Shown here: positions 29,232-38,315 of the stretch, one piece after another
Position numbering within the stretch: position 1 is the stretch's first letter
Layout of the letters: every line of letters begins with the position of its first letter
Source of the DNA: Knoellia sp. Soil729
Lineage (GTDB): Bacteria; Actinomycetota; Actinomycetes; Actinomycetales; Dermatophilaceae
Assembly (NCBI RefSeq): GCF_001427985.1
Contig: NZ_LMSA01000002.1
Span: 1,356,811 to 1,420,810, forward strand
Length of the DNA stretch: 64,000 bases
Direction of reading: 5' to 3'
The notes under the pieces: model-generated
Databases searched by the model: none
What the model was told of the DNA's origin: nothing
The model's input: the letters and a program-made list of their open reading frames with translations, nothing else
Translations under genes and position numbers: made by a program

Positions 29232-31055
29232 ATGCGACTGCCCCGCTCGCTCCAGCTCCTCCTCCTCGCCGGCCTCGCCGGCCTGATGACCGTGGCGTTC
29301 CCGGGCTTCTCCTCCGCCACCTTCACCGCGTCGACCCAGTCCACGGCCACCGTGCGGGCCGCTGTCGACTGGACGCCTCCGACCGTCTCGGTCGTGAGTC
29401 CGGGAAGTGCCGTCAAGGGCACCACCACCATCACGGTCAACGCGACCGACGCCGAGACCGGGATCGCCTCCGTCACCCTCGAGCAGCTCGCTCCCGGTGC
29501 CGCCGACTGGGTGACCGTGTGCACCGACACCATCGCGCCCTACACCTGCGCCTGGAGCACCGGGGCCAACACCGCCGCGGTCGCCGACGGCCAGTACTCG
29601 CTGCGGGCGCGCGCCACCGACAAGGCCGGCTACGAGACCATCTCGGACTCCGTGCGCACGACCGTCGCCAACAACGTCCTGGTGGTCCTCGCCTCTCCCG
29701 GGGACGCAGTGCGCGGAACCGTGCCCCTGGTGACCTCCGTCTACAACGCCCCCACCCCCAACACGGTGACCATCCAGTACGCCCTCACGGGTACGACAAG
29801 CTGGACAAACATCTGCCGGAACATCTCCAGCCCCTACACGTGCAGCTGGAACACCGCCGGCATGGCTGCGGGCGACTACGACCTGCGCTCCTCCCTCTCG
29901 TACGGCACCAGCCTCAGCGCCGTTTCCGCCGTTGTTGACGCCGTCACCGTCGACAACACGGCGCCCAGCGCGACCATGGTGGACCCCGGCACACCCGTGA
30001 GCGGGACGCGCACGTTCACCGCGACCGCCACCGACGCCGACTCCGGCGTGGCCGGCGTCGTGATCCAGTCCCAGCGCAGCGGGACCTCGACGTGGCAGGG
30101 CCTGTGCTCCATCGGTGTCGACCCCTGGACGTGCCGGGTGGACACCACGACCCTCCTCGACGGCACCTACTCCTTCCGTGCCGTGGCCACGGATGTCGCC
30201 GGCAACGTGACGACCTCGGCCACAGTCGCGAACCGGGTCGTCGACAACACCGTCTCCTCGATCAGCCTCGACGTCCCGTCCACGCTCAACGGGACGGTCA
30301 CCGTGGGCGCCGCTGCGAGCTCGACCGCGGGTGTTGCGTCCGTCCGGATCCAGGTCGCCCCTGTGGGGACGAGCACCTGGACCGATCTCTGCACCGACAC
30401 CACCTCGCCCTACGCCTGCGCCTGGGACACGACCACCGTCATCGACGGCCTCTACGACCTTCGCGGCATCCTGCTCGACGCCAAGGGTCAGTCGACGACC
30501 TCGGTGGTCGTGAGCTCCCAGCTCGTCGACAACGCTCCTTTGCGCGGTGCCGACGTGCAGAGCGCCAACGGTGGGGCCACCGCCGGTCGGCCCGACACCG
30601 GGGACACTGTCACCTTCACCTACAGCGAGCAGGTGGACCTCACCACCATCACCAGTGGCTGGAACGGTGCATCCAAGAGCGTCACCGTCCGGTTCCGCGA
30701 CGGCGCTTCCGTGGGCAAGAGCTCGACCGACGACACGCTCGACGTGCAGCTCGGCAACGCCGCGGTCAACCTCGGCTCGGTCAACCTGCGCGGTGACTAC
30801 GTCAAGGCCGGGAAGTCCGCGTCCTTCAACGCCACCATGACTGCAGGCACCGTCACCACGAGCACCGGCATCACCCGGACCACGGTGACCCTGCGCCTCG
30901 GTGCCGTGGTCGGCAACGGCAGCAGTGCGCTGAAGAGCTCGACAGCGACCGGCTCCCTCATCTGGACGCCCTCCTCGGCAGTGACCGGTCCTCAGGGCCG
31001 GCCCTGCTCGACCACGCCGGTCTCCGAGACCGGCACCGCGGACCAGGACTTCTGA
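29232..31055 (+). CDS. Secreted surface protein with four Ig-like repeats
   Basis: A 607-residue exported protein. The signal region (LQLLLLAGLAGLMTVAFPG) is followed by SSATFTASTQST, close to the SipW-type region of the TasA-like protein. Residues about 48-435 form four Ig-like beta-sandwich repeats of 95-98 residues, each with a paired-cysteine signature beginning at W93, W191, W288 and W383 (for example WVTVCTDTIAPYTCAWST). Residues 436-607 are a separate domain with VTFTYSEQVDLTTI. There is no sortase motif. The ATG at 29232 has GGAGG 8 nt upstream; a GTG at 29229 is equally in frame. Confidence 0.85.
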   Translation: MRLPRSLQLLLLAGLAGLMTVAFPGFSSATFTASTQSTATVRAAVDWTPPTVSVVSPGSAVKGTTTITVNATDAETGIASVTLEQLAPGAADWVTVCTDTIAPYTCAWSTGANTAAVADGQYSLRARATDKAGYETISDSVRTTVANNVLVVLASPGDAVRGTVPLVTSVYNAPTPNTVTIQYALTGTTSWTNICRNISSPYTCSWNTAGMAAGDYDLRSSLSYGTSLSAVSAVVDAVTVDNTAPSATMVDPGTPVSGTRTFTATATDADSGVAGVVIQSQRSGTSTWQGLCSIGVDPWTCRVDTTTLLDGTYSFRAVATDVAGNVTTSATVANRVVDNTVSSISLDVPSTLNGTVTVGAAASSTAGVASVRIQVAPVGTSTWTDLCTDTTSPYACAWDTTTVIDGLYDLRGILLDAKGQSTTSVVVSSQLVDNAPLRGADVQSANGGATAGRPDTGDTVTFTYSEQVDLTTITSGWNGASKSVTVRFRDGASVGKSSTDDTLDVQLGNAAVNLGSVNLRGDYVKAGKSASFNATMTAGTVTTSTGITRTTVTLRLGAVVGNGSSALKSSTATGSLIWTPSSAVTGPQGRPCSTTPVSETGTADQDF

Positions 31056-31417
31056 TGCCACGGGAGCTCACGACCGCGTCGAGGTGGGCCGCGATCACCA
31101 CACTGGTGCTCGCGGTGGTCCTCCTCGAACGAGCCCTGCACTCGGACAGCACCGGGCTGATGGTCCTCGACCTCGTCGGGCTCGGCGCAGCGGTGCTGGG
31201 CGCGGTGAAGATGTGGGTGCACAACTGCCTCGAGTCACACCTCGTGGTCATCACGGTGGCCATGGCGACCGTGGTCGGGACGGTGCTCACCCTGACCGTG
31301 GGTATGCCGGGAGCGCCCGTTGCGTCCGTGGCGCCCGTCCACGTCGTACTTCTGGCGCTCGCGGCGTCCATCCTGGTGCTACTCGTGGTGGACGCCCGTG
31401 CTCGCCGCCGCGCATGA
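31055..31417 (+). CDS. Small membrane protein of the surface-protein locus
   Basis: A 120-residue protein with about four hydrophobic segments (AAITTLVLAVVLLERAL, LVGLGAAVLGAVKMWV, VVITVAMATVVGTVLTLTV, HVVLLALAASILVLLVV) and a basic C-terminus. I recognise no family. Its ATG overlaps the stop of the Ig-repeat gene (TGATG at 31053), so it is made with that protein and may help export, anchor or sense it; that is inference. Confidence 0.72.
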   Translation: MPRELTTASRWAAITTLVLAVVLLERALHSDSTGLMVLDLVGLGAAVLGAVKMWVHNCLESHLVVITVAMATVVGTVLTLTVGMPGAPVASVAPVHVVLLALAASILVLLVVDARARRRA

Positions 31418-31466
31418 CGTTACCGTGCACGGTGACTATGACGAGTGGTCAGTACGCTCTGGTCCC

Positions 31467-32177
31467 ATGGGATCCCACGTGTTGCTTGTCGAGGACGACG
31501 ACAGGATCGCCGCGCCACTCGTGAGGACCCTGGAGCGTGAGGGTTACGACGTCCAACGGCTCGCGCAGGGCCTGCCCGCCCTCGAGCTCCTCGCGAGCGG
31601 TTCCGTCGACCTGCTCCTGCTCGATCTCGGACTGGCCGACGTCGACGGTCTCGAGGTCTGCCGCCGGGCGCGCGAGGCCGGCTATGCCGGGGGAGTGATC
31701 ATCCTCACCGCCCGTGACGGTGAGCTGGACCGCGTGGTCGGCCTGGACGTCGGTGCCGACGACTACCTCGCGAAGCCCTTCGGTCTCTCCGAGCTGCTCG
31801 CCCGCGCCAGGGCGGTGCTGCGCCGCAGCGCGGCACGCACGGGCAAGGAGCCCCCGACGCCACCTGCACCACCGCCAGCGAGCACCGGCCTGAGGGTCGA
31901 CGTGCAGTCCCGGCGTGTGTGGGTCGGAGCGGCCGAGCTCCCCGCGACGTCCAAGGAGTTCGACGTCCTGGCCCTGCTCGACGCCCCACGTGGCGCGGTG
32001 GTGAGCCGCGAGCGCCTCATCAACGAGGTGTGGGACGAGAACTGGTTCGGATCCACCAAGACCCTCGATGCCACGGTGGGGCGCCTGCGACAGAAGCTCG
32101 AGGACGCCGCTGCCCCGGCACAGGTCACGACCGTGCGAGGGGTGGGGTTCCGGCTCGAGGACGCGCAGGATGCGTGA
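31467..32177 (+). CDS. OmpR-family response regulator
   Basis: A 236-residue regulator. The receiver domain has the acidic cluster E9-D12, the phosphoacceptor D53 (LLLLDLGLADVDG) and the lysine in YLAKPFG near 101. A proline-rich linker (PPTPPAPPPAS, about residue 131) leads to a winged helix with TVGRLRQKLED and TVRGVGFRL at the C-terminus. The ATG at 31467 lies 8 nt after TACGCT. It is directly followed, with overlap, by its histidine kinase, and both sit next to the TasA-like/SipW genes they probably control. Confidence 0.92.
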   Translation: MGSHVLLVEDDDRIAAPLVRTLEREGYDVQRLAQGLPALELLASGSVDLLLLDLGLADVDGLEVCRRAREAGYAGGVIILTARDGELDRVVGLDVGADDYLAKPFGLSELLARARAVLRRSAARTGKEPPTPPAPPPASTGLRVDVQSRRVWVGAAELPATSKEFDVLALLDAPRGAVVSRERLINEVWDENWFGSTKTLDATVGRLRQKLEDAAAPAQVTTVRGVGFRLEDAQDA

Positions 32178-33462
32178 CCGGCTCGTCGCCGTCCTCGTCG
32201 GCATGGCCATCACCATCACCGCCCTCTACGGCGTCCCGCGTGCCTACCAGATCGCCGACCTCGTCACCCAGCAGGAGAACCACGCAGTCGACCGTTCGGC
32301 GGACCTCGTCGCCGTCGTGATCACCGAGCGCGCGAGTGCGGCGTCCCCGGTGACCGCGTCGTTCCTCGCCGGCCTTCTCAACGCGGGAGAGAGCGTCGAG
32401 TACGTCGCGCCCGACGACTCCGTGATCCGTGCCGGCGAGCCGGTACGTGGCGAGAGCGACGTCATACAGAAACGGGTCCTCCCGGGCGGTGGCACGGTGA
32501 CGATCTCACGGTCGGGTGCCCTCGTCCAGCAACGCGTGTCCGCGGCCGTCATGCCGCTGATCCTCATCGGTCTCGCGCTCATCGCCGCGACTGCGTGCGT
32601 CGGCTACCTGTTGGCCCGCCGGCTCGCGCGACCCTTCGGTGAGCTCGCGGAGGCGGCAGAGCACCTGGGGCGCGGGCGGTTCGACGTCGAGCTCTCCCAC
32701 TACTCCATCCCCGAGGCAGAGAAGATCGGCGCCGCCCTGCGCCGCGCCTCGACCCAGCTCGACGACCTCGTCGAGCGCGAACGGGAGTTCGCGGCGAACA
32801 TCTCCCATCAGCTGCGCACGCCGGTCACGGCGCTGCGGCTGACACTGGAGGACCTGTCGATGTGGCCCGAGACCACTCCCGGTGTCGCGGCCGAGCTGAC
32901 CAGCGGCATGAGCGAGCTCGACCGGCTCAACCGCGCGATCACCGAGATCCTCGACCTCTCGCGGGGCAAGCGCCTGGGGGACGCCGTCGACGTCGACCTC
33001 TCGCGGCTCCTTGCCGACACCGTGGAGCGGTGGACCCCTCACTACGTGGCGGCCGGGCGAGAGCTGCACCATGACCCTGTCGAACCCGTGTTCGCCCATG
33101 TGGTGCCTGGACCGGTTGTCCAGGTCCTCGACGTCCTGCTCCACAACGCGTGCGTGCACGGCAGTGGACGCGTCGTCGCGGGAGCGCGAGACCGGGGGGC
33201 CTACCTCCACGTGGTCGTGAGTGACGAGGGCACGAGGACTGTGGGTGACGAGGTGTTCCAACGCGGCACCGGCGACCGGGACAGCGAAGGGCACGGTCTG
33301 GGCCTGACCATCGCCTCCCAGCTCGCCAACTCCCTCGGGGGCTACCTGGTCCTCGCCGACGCACCCACGACGACCTTCGTCCTCGTGCTCCCCGCCCCTG
33401 GGGTCAACGACCTCATCCACGGTTCGCATCACCTGGGCCCGGGTCGCGTGAACCTCGGCTGA
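32170..33462 (+). CDS. Sensor histidine kinase
   Basis: A 430-residue membrane kinase. Two hydrophobic segments (residues 5-22 and about 137-160) flank a short extracytoplasmic domain of about 115 residues. HAMP-like sequence follows, then the H-box AANISHQLRTP with H213. The N-box is LLHNACVHG. The G1 box reads VSDEGTRT instead of the usual DxGxG, while G2 (GHGLGLTIAS) is normal, so ATP binding may be altered. It overlaps the regulator gene by 8 bases. The signal may be the surface proteins encoded upstream. Confidence 0.9.
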   Translation: MRDRLVAVLVGMAITITALYGVPRAYQIADLVTQQENHAVDRSADLVAVVITERASAASPVTASFLAGLLNAGESVEYVAPDDSVIRAGEPVRGESDVIQKRVLPGGGTVTISRSGALVQQRVSAAVMPLILIGLALIAATACVGYLLARRLARPFGELAEAAEHLGRGRFDVELSHYSIPEAEKIGAALRRASTQLDDLVEREREFAANISHQLRTPVTALRLTLEDLSMWPETTPGVAAELTSGMSELDRLNRAITEILDLSRGKRLGDAVDVDLSRLLADTVERWTPHYVAAGRELHHDPVEPVFAHVVPGPVVQVLDVLLHNACVHGSGRVVAGARDRGAYLHVVVSDEGTRTVGDEVFQRGTGDRDSEGHGLGLTIASQLANSLGGYLVLADAPTTTFVLVLPAPGVNDLIHGSHHLGPGRVNLG

Positions 33463-34013
33463 TGGCCGCGATCCTCCTGCTCCACTCAGCACTGGGCCTG
33501 CGCCCGGCAGTGGTCGACTTCGCCGAGCGGTTGCGGGAGCTCGGCCACGTGGTCGAGGCGCCGGACTACTACGAGGGCCGGGTCTTCGACGACGAGGGCT
33601 CCGGGATCGCGCACCGCGATGCACATCCTGAGTACTTCGAGCGCGTCCGCGCCCTCGCCTCACGACTGCCTGCCGACACCGCCCTGGCCGGCTTCTCGCT
33701 CGGCGCCTGGTTCGCCCAGCGACTTGCTGCCGGGCGACCACATGCCGCGGCCGCGATCCTCATGCACTCCGCTGCACCCGCCCGTGGTGCGTGGCCCGGT
33801 GTCCCGGTGCAGGTGCATCGACGCGCAGTGGACCCATGGATTGACCCGAGCGATGTCGCCTCACTCGGTGCCGCGGTCCGGGCCAGCGGAGCGGCCTTCG
33901 AGGACCACGTGTCACCGGGCCGGGGCCACCTGTTCACCGACCTCGGTGGACCCGATGCGGACAGCCTCACCACGGCGTCGACCCTGACCCGGATCGACGC
34001 CTTCCTGCGCTGA
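33462..34013 (+). CDS. Dienelactone hydrolase-family protein
   Basis: A 183-residue alpha/beta hydrolase. AAILLLHSALGL starts the fold, and the nucleophile elbow is GFSLGAW near residue 77, with serine where classical dienelactone hydrolases have cysteine. The histidine is likely in SPGRGHLFTD near 155. The ATG overlaps the kinase stop (TGATG), so it belongs to the same transcript although its role with the two-component system is unclear. The substrate is unknown. Confidence 0.85.
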   Translation: MAAILLLHSALGLRPAVVDFAERLRELGHVVEAPDYYEGRVFDDEGSGIAHRDAHPEYFERVRALASRLPADTALAGFSLGAWFAQRLAAGRPHAAAAILMHSAAPARGAWPGVPVQVHRRAVDPWIDPSDVASLGAAVRASGAAFEDHVSPGRGHLFTDLGGPDADSLTTASTLTRIDAFLR

Positions 34014-34050
34014 CAGCGTCCTGTCCGCCTCGCCGGGCACACTGGGTGAC

Positions 34051-34629
34051 ATGTCCACACCGCTGAGCATCGCCGTCATCATCGCCTCGTCCCGACCCGA
34101 CCGCGTCGGTCCTGCTGTGGCCCACTGGGTCATGGAGGGCACGCAGAACCGCACGGCCGCAACCTATGAGCTGGTCGACCTCGCCGAGCAGGACCTGCCC
34201 AACCTCGACGAGCCGGAGCCGGCGAGCTCGGGCAACTACACGCAGCCGCACACGAGAGCGTGGGCCGAGAGGGTGGCCGGCTACGACGCCTTCGTCTTCG
34301 TCACGCCGGAGTACAACCACGGCATCCCGGGCCAGCTCAAGAACGCCCTCGACTTCCTCTATGCCGAGTGGAACGACAAGGTGGCCGGCATCGTCTGCTA
34401 CGGCAGCAACGGGGGCTTCCGCGCGGCCGAGCAGCTCAAGCTGACGCTCAACGAGCTGCAGGTCGCCGTCGTCCGTGCCCAGGTCGAGCTGTCGACCTTT
34501 GACGACATGCAGGACCAGAGAGACATGGCGCCGCGGGACTACCAGCCGGGCAAGCGCACGACCCTGCTGGCCGCGGTCGAACGCTGGGCCGGGGCGCTGC
34601 GCCCACTGCGCGACCCCGCCAGCTCCTAG
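34051..34629 (+). CDS. NADPH-dependent FMN reductase
   Basis: A 192-residue flavodoxin-like reductase. The FMN phosphate-binding motif is IIASSRPDRVG near residues 10-20 and the conserved TPEYNHGIPGQLKNALDF near 87 is the family signature. It reduces FMN, azo dyes or quinones with NAD(P)H. The ATG at 34051 is 7 nt after CACACT, a weak -10. The stop overlaps the convergent SDR stop by 4 bases. Confidence 0.92.
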   Translation: MSTPLSIAVIIASSRPDRVGPAVAHWVMEGTQNRTAATYELVDLAEQDLPNLDEPEPASSGNYTQPHTRAWAERVAGYDAFVFVTPEYNHGIPGQLKNALDFLYAEWNDKVAGIVCYGSNGGFRAAEQLKLTLNELQVAVVRAQVELSTFDDMQDQRDMAPRDYQPGKRTTLLAAVERWAGALRPLRDPASS

Positions 34630-35489
34630 AAGACGGCGCGTCCACCCGTGACACCGAGCACGGTCCCGGAGACATAGCTGGCCTCGTCGGAGGCAAGGAA
34701 GACGTAGGCCGCCGCCACCTCCACAGGGTGGCCGGCGCGACCCAGCGGGGTGTCCTTGCCGAAGCCCTCCACCTTCTCGGTCGGCATCGTCGCGGGGATG
34801 AGCGGTGTCCAGATGGGTCCCGGTGCCACGGCGTTGACGCGAATGCCACGCTGGCCCAGCTCGCTCGCGAGGTTGACGACCATGTTGTTGAGCGCAGCCT
34901 TGCTCGCGGCGTAGTCGAGCAGCTGCTCCGAGGGCTCGTAGGCCTGGATCGATGTCGTGATGATGACGGAGCCCCCTGAGGCCTCGAGCTCCCCGGCCAA
35001 CGCCTGGACGAGCCAGAAGGGAGAGAAGACGTTGGTGGCGAAGGTGCGCTCGATCTGGTCCGGCGGGAAGGCCTCGATCGCGTCGAAGGTCATCTGGTAG
35101 GCCGCGTTGCACACCAGGACGTCCAGGCCCCCGAGCGCCTTGACCGCGTCCGTGGCGAGCTCCTGGTTCGCCGTGAGCTCGCGCAGGTCCGTGGCGAAGA
35201 GGTGCACGCTCCCGCCCGCCTCGCGGATGACACGCGCCGTGTCCTGTGCGTCGGCCTCCTCCTCGGCCAGGTGGGCGATGGCCACGGTCGCACCCTCCTG
35301 GGACATCGTGATGGCCGTCGCGCGACCGATTCCGGAGTCACCGCCGGTGATGAGGACGCGCTTGCCCTCCAGCCGTGAGCGGGGTGTCCAGGAGGTCTCC
35401 CCGTGGTCGGGGCTCGGGGACAGCTCGGCGATGGTGCCGGGCCACTCCTGCTGCTGGTCGGGGATCGCGGTGAGCTTGGCGCGGGGCAT
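34626..35489 (-). CDS. Short-chain dehydrogenase (YhdF/YghA-like)
   Basis: A 287-residue SDR with an N-terminal extension typical of the stress-linked YhdF/YghA group (DQQQEWPGTIAELSPSPDHG). The cofactor motif is ITGGDSGIGRATA near residue 50, the NAG motif is VCNAAYQ near 130 and the active site YAASK near 196. The ATG at 35489 has AGGAGG at ideal spacing, so earlier in-frame codons are not used. The substrate is unknown; relatives act on aldehydes. Confidence 0.9.
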   Translation of the reverse strand: MPRAKLTAIPDQQQEWPGTIAELSPSPDHGETSWTPRSRLEGKRVLITGGDSGIGRATAITMSQEGATVAIAHLAEEEADAQDTARVIREAGGSVHLFATDLRELTANQELATDAVKALGGLDVLVCNAAYQMTFDAIEAFPPDQIERTFATNVFSPFWLVQALAGELEASGGSVIITTSIQAYEPSEQLLDYAASKAALNNMVVNLASELGQRGIRVNAVAPGPIWTPLIPATMPTEKVEGFGKDTPLGRAGHPVEVAAAYVFLASDEASYVSGTVLGVTGGRAVF

Positions 35490-35575
35490 GGTGTCCTCCT
35501 GCATCGGCTGTGGACGGGTCCACAACCCCATGCCCCGCGACGAGCCCACCATGCCCCCGCCGGCCAACCTTTTGG

Positions 35576-36655
35576 TCAGAGCGGGAAGGCGTGCACCTCT
35601 CCGCCGCCGACGCACACCGCGCACGTCGTCACGTAGGCCCTGCCGTCGCGGATGGCGAGTCCGTACGGAGCGAACAGGCCTCCGGCAACGGTCGTGGGTG
35701 ACGTCGAGCCCGCGTCGACCTTCACCAGCGAGCCGACCGGTCCGGCGAGCAGGCCACCGGCAGCGATCTGCACGGCATACAGCTGGTCACCGTTGAAGGC
35801 CAGATCGGTGACGTTCGTCAGTCCGGTGGCATAGGGCGTCGGTGCGGAGCCCGGAACGACCCGCCAGATCGTCGACCCGCCGACCGGGAACGGGAAGCCG
35901 GTGAGCTGGCTGACATAGAGAGCGTCGTCGGGTCCGACGACGACGGAGGTCGGCACCGCCTGCATCGGCATGAGGACCCCGGGAGGTGCCCCGGGGACCT
36001 GCGCCATCGTGTCGTGGAACACGGCCATGGTGCTCACGGACCCGTTGGGCCGCACCTGGTTGACCGCGTTGGCGCCTGCGTCGGCCGCGAGGTAGCCGCC
36101 CCGGAACCGCGTGATCCCCACCGGGTTGGAGTCGGGCACTCCGCCGTCGGGGTTGGCCCACTGCTCGTAGCCGGCGAGGTCGGCGAGTGTGGACATCGAG
36201 CCCCCGAGCATGCCGCTCTGCAGCGTGCCCAGCTTCTGTCCGGCGGCCGGCAGCTTGGCCCGCTCCGAGGGTGCCGCGCCCAGGCCCATCGAGAGCGCGT
36301 ACTTCTTCGACCCGGTGAGCTGGATGTCGGCCGGACCGGCGGCGTTGCTGCCGTCCTCCGCCGCGACGGACGGCAGGCCCGAGAGGACGCGGCTCTGGGT
36401 GCCGTTGCGGATGCGGGTCACCGAACCGGTGAGGCCGAAGCAGGCCGGCCCCTCGCCGCCCACGATGCAGGGTCCTGAGCCCCCACGGCCCGCCTCCGCG
36501 ACGTAGAGGTCACCCGTCGGCGAGAACGACAGGTGACGGGGGTTGTTCAGGCCCGAGGCGACGACGCTGCCGTCGGCGATGGCGGGGGGAGCGAGCAGGA
36601 CGAGGGAGGGCAGGGCGAGGGCGGCAACGGCCGTCGTGAGGTGACGCAAGCGCAT
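35576..36655 (-). CDS. Secreted ScyD/ScyE-family beta-propeller protein
   Basis: A 359-residue exported protein. The signal peptide is [20 protein letters not shown] with a cut near APPAIADG. The rest has NHL-like propeller repeats ([52 protein letters not shown]). The family is named after scytonemin genes, but most actinobacterial members are of unknown function. GGAG precedes the ATG at 36655. The protein has two pairs of cysteines ([11 protein letters not shown] near 72-82 and TTCAVCVGG near the C-terminus) that may form disulfides. Confidence 0.85.
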   Translation of the reverse strand: MRLRHLTTAVAALALPSLVLLAPPAIADGSVVASGLNNPRHLSFSPTGDLYVAEAGRGGSGPCIVGGEGPACFGLTGSVTRIRNGTQSRVLSGLPSVAAEDGSNAAGPADIQLTGSKKYALSMGLGAAPSERAKLPAAGQKLGTLQSGMLGGSMSTLADLAGYEQWANPDGGVPDSNPVGITRFRGGYLAADAGANAVNQVRPNGSVSTMAVFHDTMAQVPGAPPGVLMPMQAVPTSVVVGPDDALYVSQLTGFPFPVGGSTIWRVVPGSAPTPYATGLTNVTDLAFNGDQLYAVQIAAGGLLAGPVGSLVKVDAGSTSPTTVAGGLFAPYGLAIRDGRAYVTTCAVCVGGGEVHAFPL

Positions 36656-36833
36656 GGGGACTCCATCGGGTGACGACGTGAGGGGCCTGGGTGGCCGTGG
36701 GAGGGCGAACCTCCGCCGGAAGGCACGGTGCAGGCGATGTGACTCCGCAGGCCGTGGACTCTCCCGACAGTGGCCCTGTGCGGGTGCACCGTCAACGGCT
36801 CGGACGTGCCATGCGGCCAGCGATAATGGGGCC

Positions 36834-38315
36834 ATGCCCGACTATGGCCTCGACCTGGAGTTCGGCCTCTTCCCCAGCCCCGACGCCGCCCGCCACCACG
36901 AGGTCCTCGAGCTGGCCCAGCTCGCCGACGTCCTCGGCCTCGAGCACGTGAGCATCCAGGACCACCCCTACCAGTCGGCGCACCTCGACACGTGGACCCT
37001 TCTGGCCTCCATCGGTGCCCGGACGAGCCAGGTCCGGCTGTCGACCAACGTCGCCAACCTGCCGCTGCGGCCCCCGGTCGTGCTCGCCAAGGCGGCCGCG
37101 ACGCTCGACCTGCTCACGGGTGGCCGGGTGGAGCTCGGCCTGGGCGCGGGCGCCTTCTGGGACGCCATCGAGGCGGCCGGTGGTGGCCGCAGGACAGCCA
37201 AGCAGTCCGTCGACGCGCTCGTGGAGGCCATCACCATCCTGCGCGGCTTCTGGGCGGGGGAGCCGGGGCGACTGCGCGGCGAGCACTACTCGAACTCGGG
37301 CCTGCGGCCCGGACCGCAGCCGGCCCACGACATCCCCATCTGGCTCGGTGCCTACAAGCCGCGGATGATCCGGCTCACCGGGCAGCTCGCCGACGGGTGG
37401 GTGCCGAGCATGGGCTACGCCGACCCCTCTGCCCTGCCAGACCTCAACGCCCGTCTCGACGAGGCCGCGCTCGCGGCTGGGCGCGCACCCCAGGACATCC
37501 GCCGCATCTACAACATCTTCGGGTCGTTCGGCACTGGCTCCGGCCTGCTGCGTGGCACGCCCCACGACTGGGCCGAACAGCTCACCGATCTCGCCGTGGG
37601 CGTCGGGATGAGCACCTTCATCGTGGGCACGGACGACCCGGTGTTCCTGCAGCGCTTCGCCGCCGAGGTCATGCCCCTGACCCGCGAGATGGTCCGGGCG
37701 GAGCGCGAGGCCGAGCCTGACACGTCGGTCCACGTCGAGCCCCCACAGCCAGCGGAGCCGGTGGAGCCGGGGCGCGAGACCGTTGCGACACAGGGGCACC
37801 TGTCCTTCACGCCGCAGCAGCTGGCCATCCCGGCGCACCTCGTCGAGGTCCACGACTACCTGCGGGCCGAGCTCAACCAGGTGCGTGACATCGTCCGGCA
37901 GGTCCGCGAGGGCCACACCAGCGTCGGTCAGGCCCGTTCGGTCATCAACACCATGACGATGCGGCAGAACAACTGGACCCTGGGGGCCTACTGCGAGTCC
38001 TACTGCCGGATCGTCACCGGGCACCACACCAACGAGGACAGGGGGATGTTTCCCCACCTCCTGCGGGCGGACCCGACGCTGGAGCCGGTCGTCACCCGCC
38101 TCCACGAGGAGCACGAGGTGGTGGCCGGACTCCTGGACGAGCTCGACCGGGCCCTCGTCGCGCTGGTCGGCGATGCCGGCTACGGCTCCGACGGGCAGCG
38201 TGCCCTCGACGCGCTCTCCGACGCCCTCGACCAGCTCACGGAGTCGCTGCTCTCCCACCTGTCCTACGAGGAGGAGGCGCTGCATGACGCCCTCGCCACC
38301 CACGGCTTCGGCTGA
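36834..38315 (+). CDS. Luciferase-like (F420-type) oxidoreductase fused to a hemerythrin domain
   Basis: A 493-residue two-domain protein. Residues 1-300 are a luciferase-like monooxygenase/F420-dependent oxidoreductase ([53 protein letters not shown]). After a proline- and glutamate-rich linker (about 300-325), residues 335-490 form a hemerythrin four-helix bundle with iron ligands in [29 protein letters not shown] and [10 protein letters not shown]. The fusion suggests coupling of flavin/F420 chemistry to oxygen or redox sensing by the di-iron site. The ATG at 36834 is 6 nt after GATAAT. Confidence 0.9.
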   Translation: MPDYGLDLEFGLFPSPDAARHHEVLELAQLADVLGLEHVSIQDHPYQSAHLDTWTLLASIGARTSQVRLSTNVANLPLRPPVVLAKAAATLDLLTGGRVELGLGAGAFWDAIEAAGGGRRTAKQSVDALVEAITILRGFWAGEPGRLRGEHYSNSGLRPGPQPAHDIPIWLGAYKPRMIRLTGQLADGWVPSMGYADPSALPDLNARLDEAALAAGRAPQDIRRIYNIFGSFGTGSGLLRGTPHDWAEQLTDLAVGVGMSTFIVGTDDPVFLQRFAAEVMPLTREMVRAEREAEPDTSVHVEPPQPAEPVEPGRETVATQGHLSFTPQQLAIPAHLVEVHDYLRAELNQVRDIVRQVREGHTSVGQARSVINTMTMRQNNWTLGAYCESYCRIVTGHHTNEDRGMFPHLLRADPTLEPVVTRLHEEHEVVAGLLDELDRALVALVGDAGYGSDGQRALDALSDALDQLTESLLSHLSYEEEALHDALATHGFG

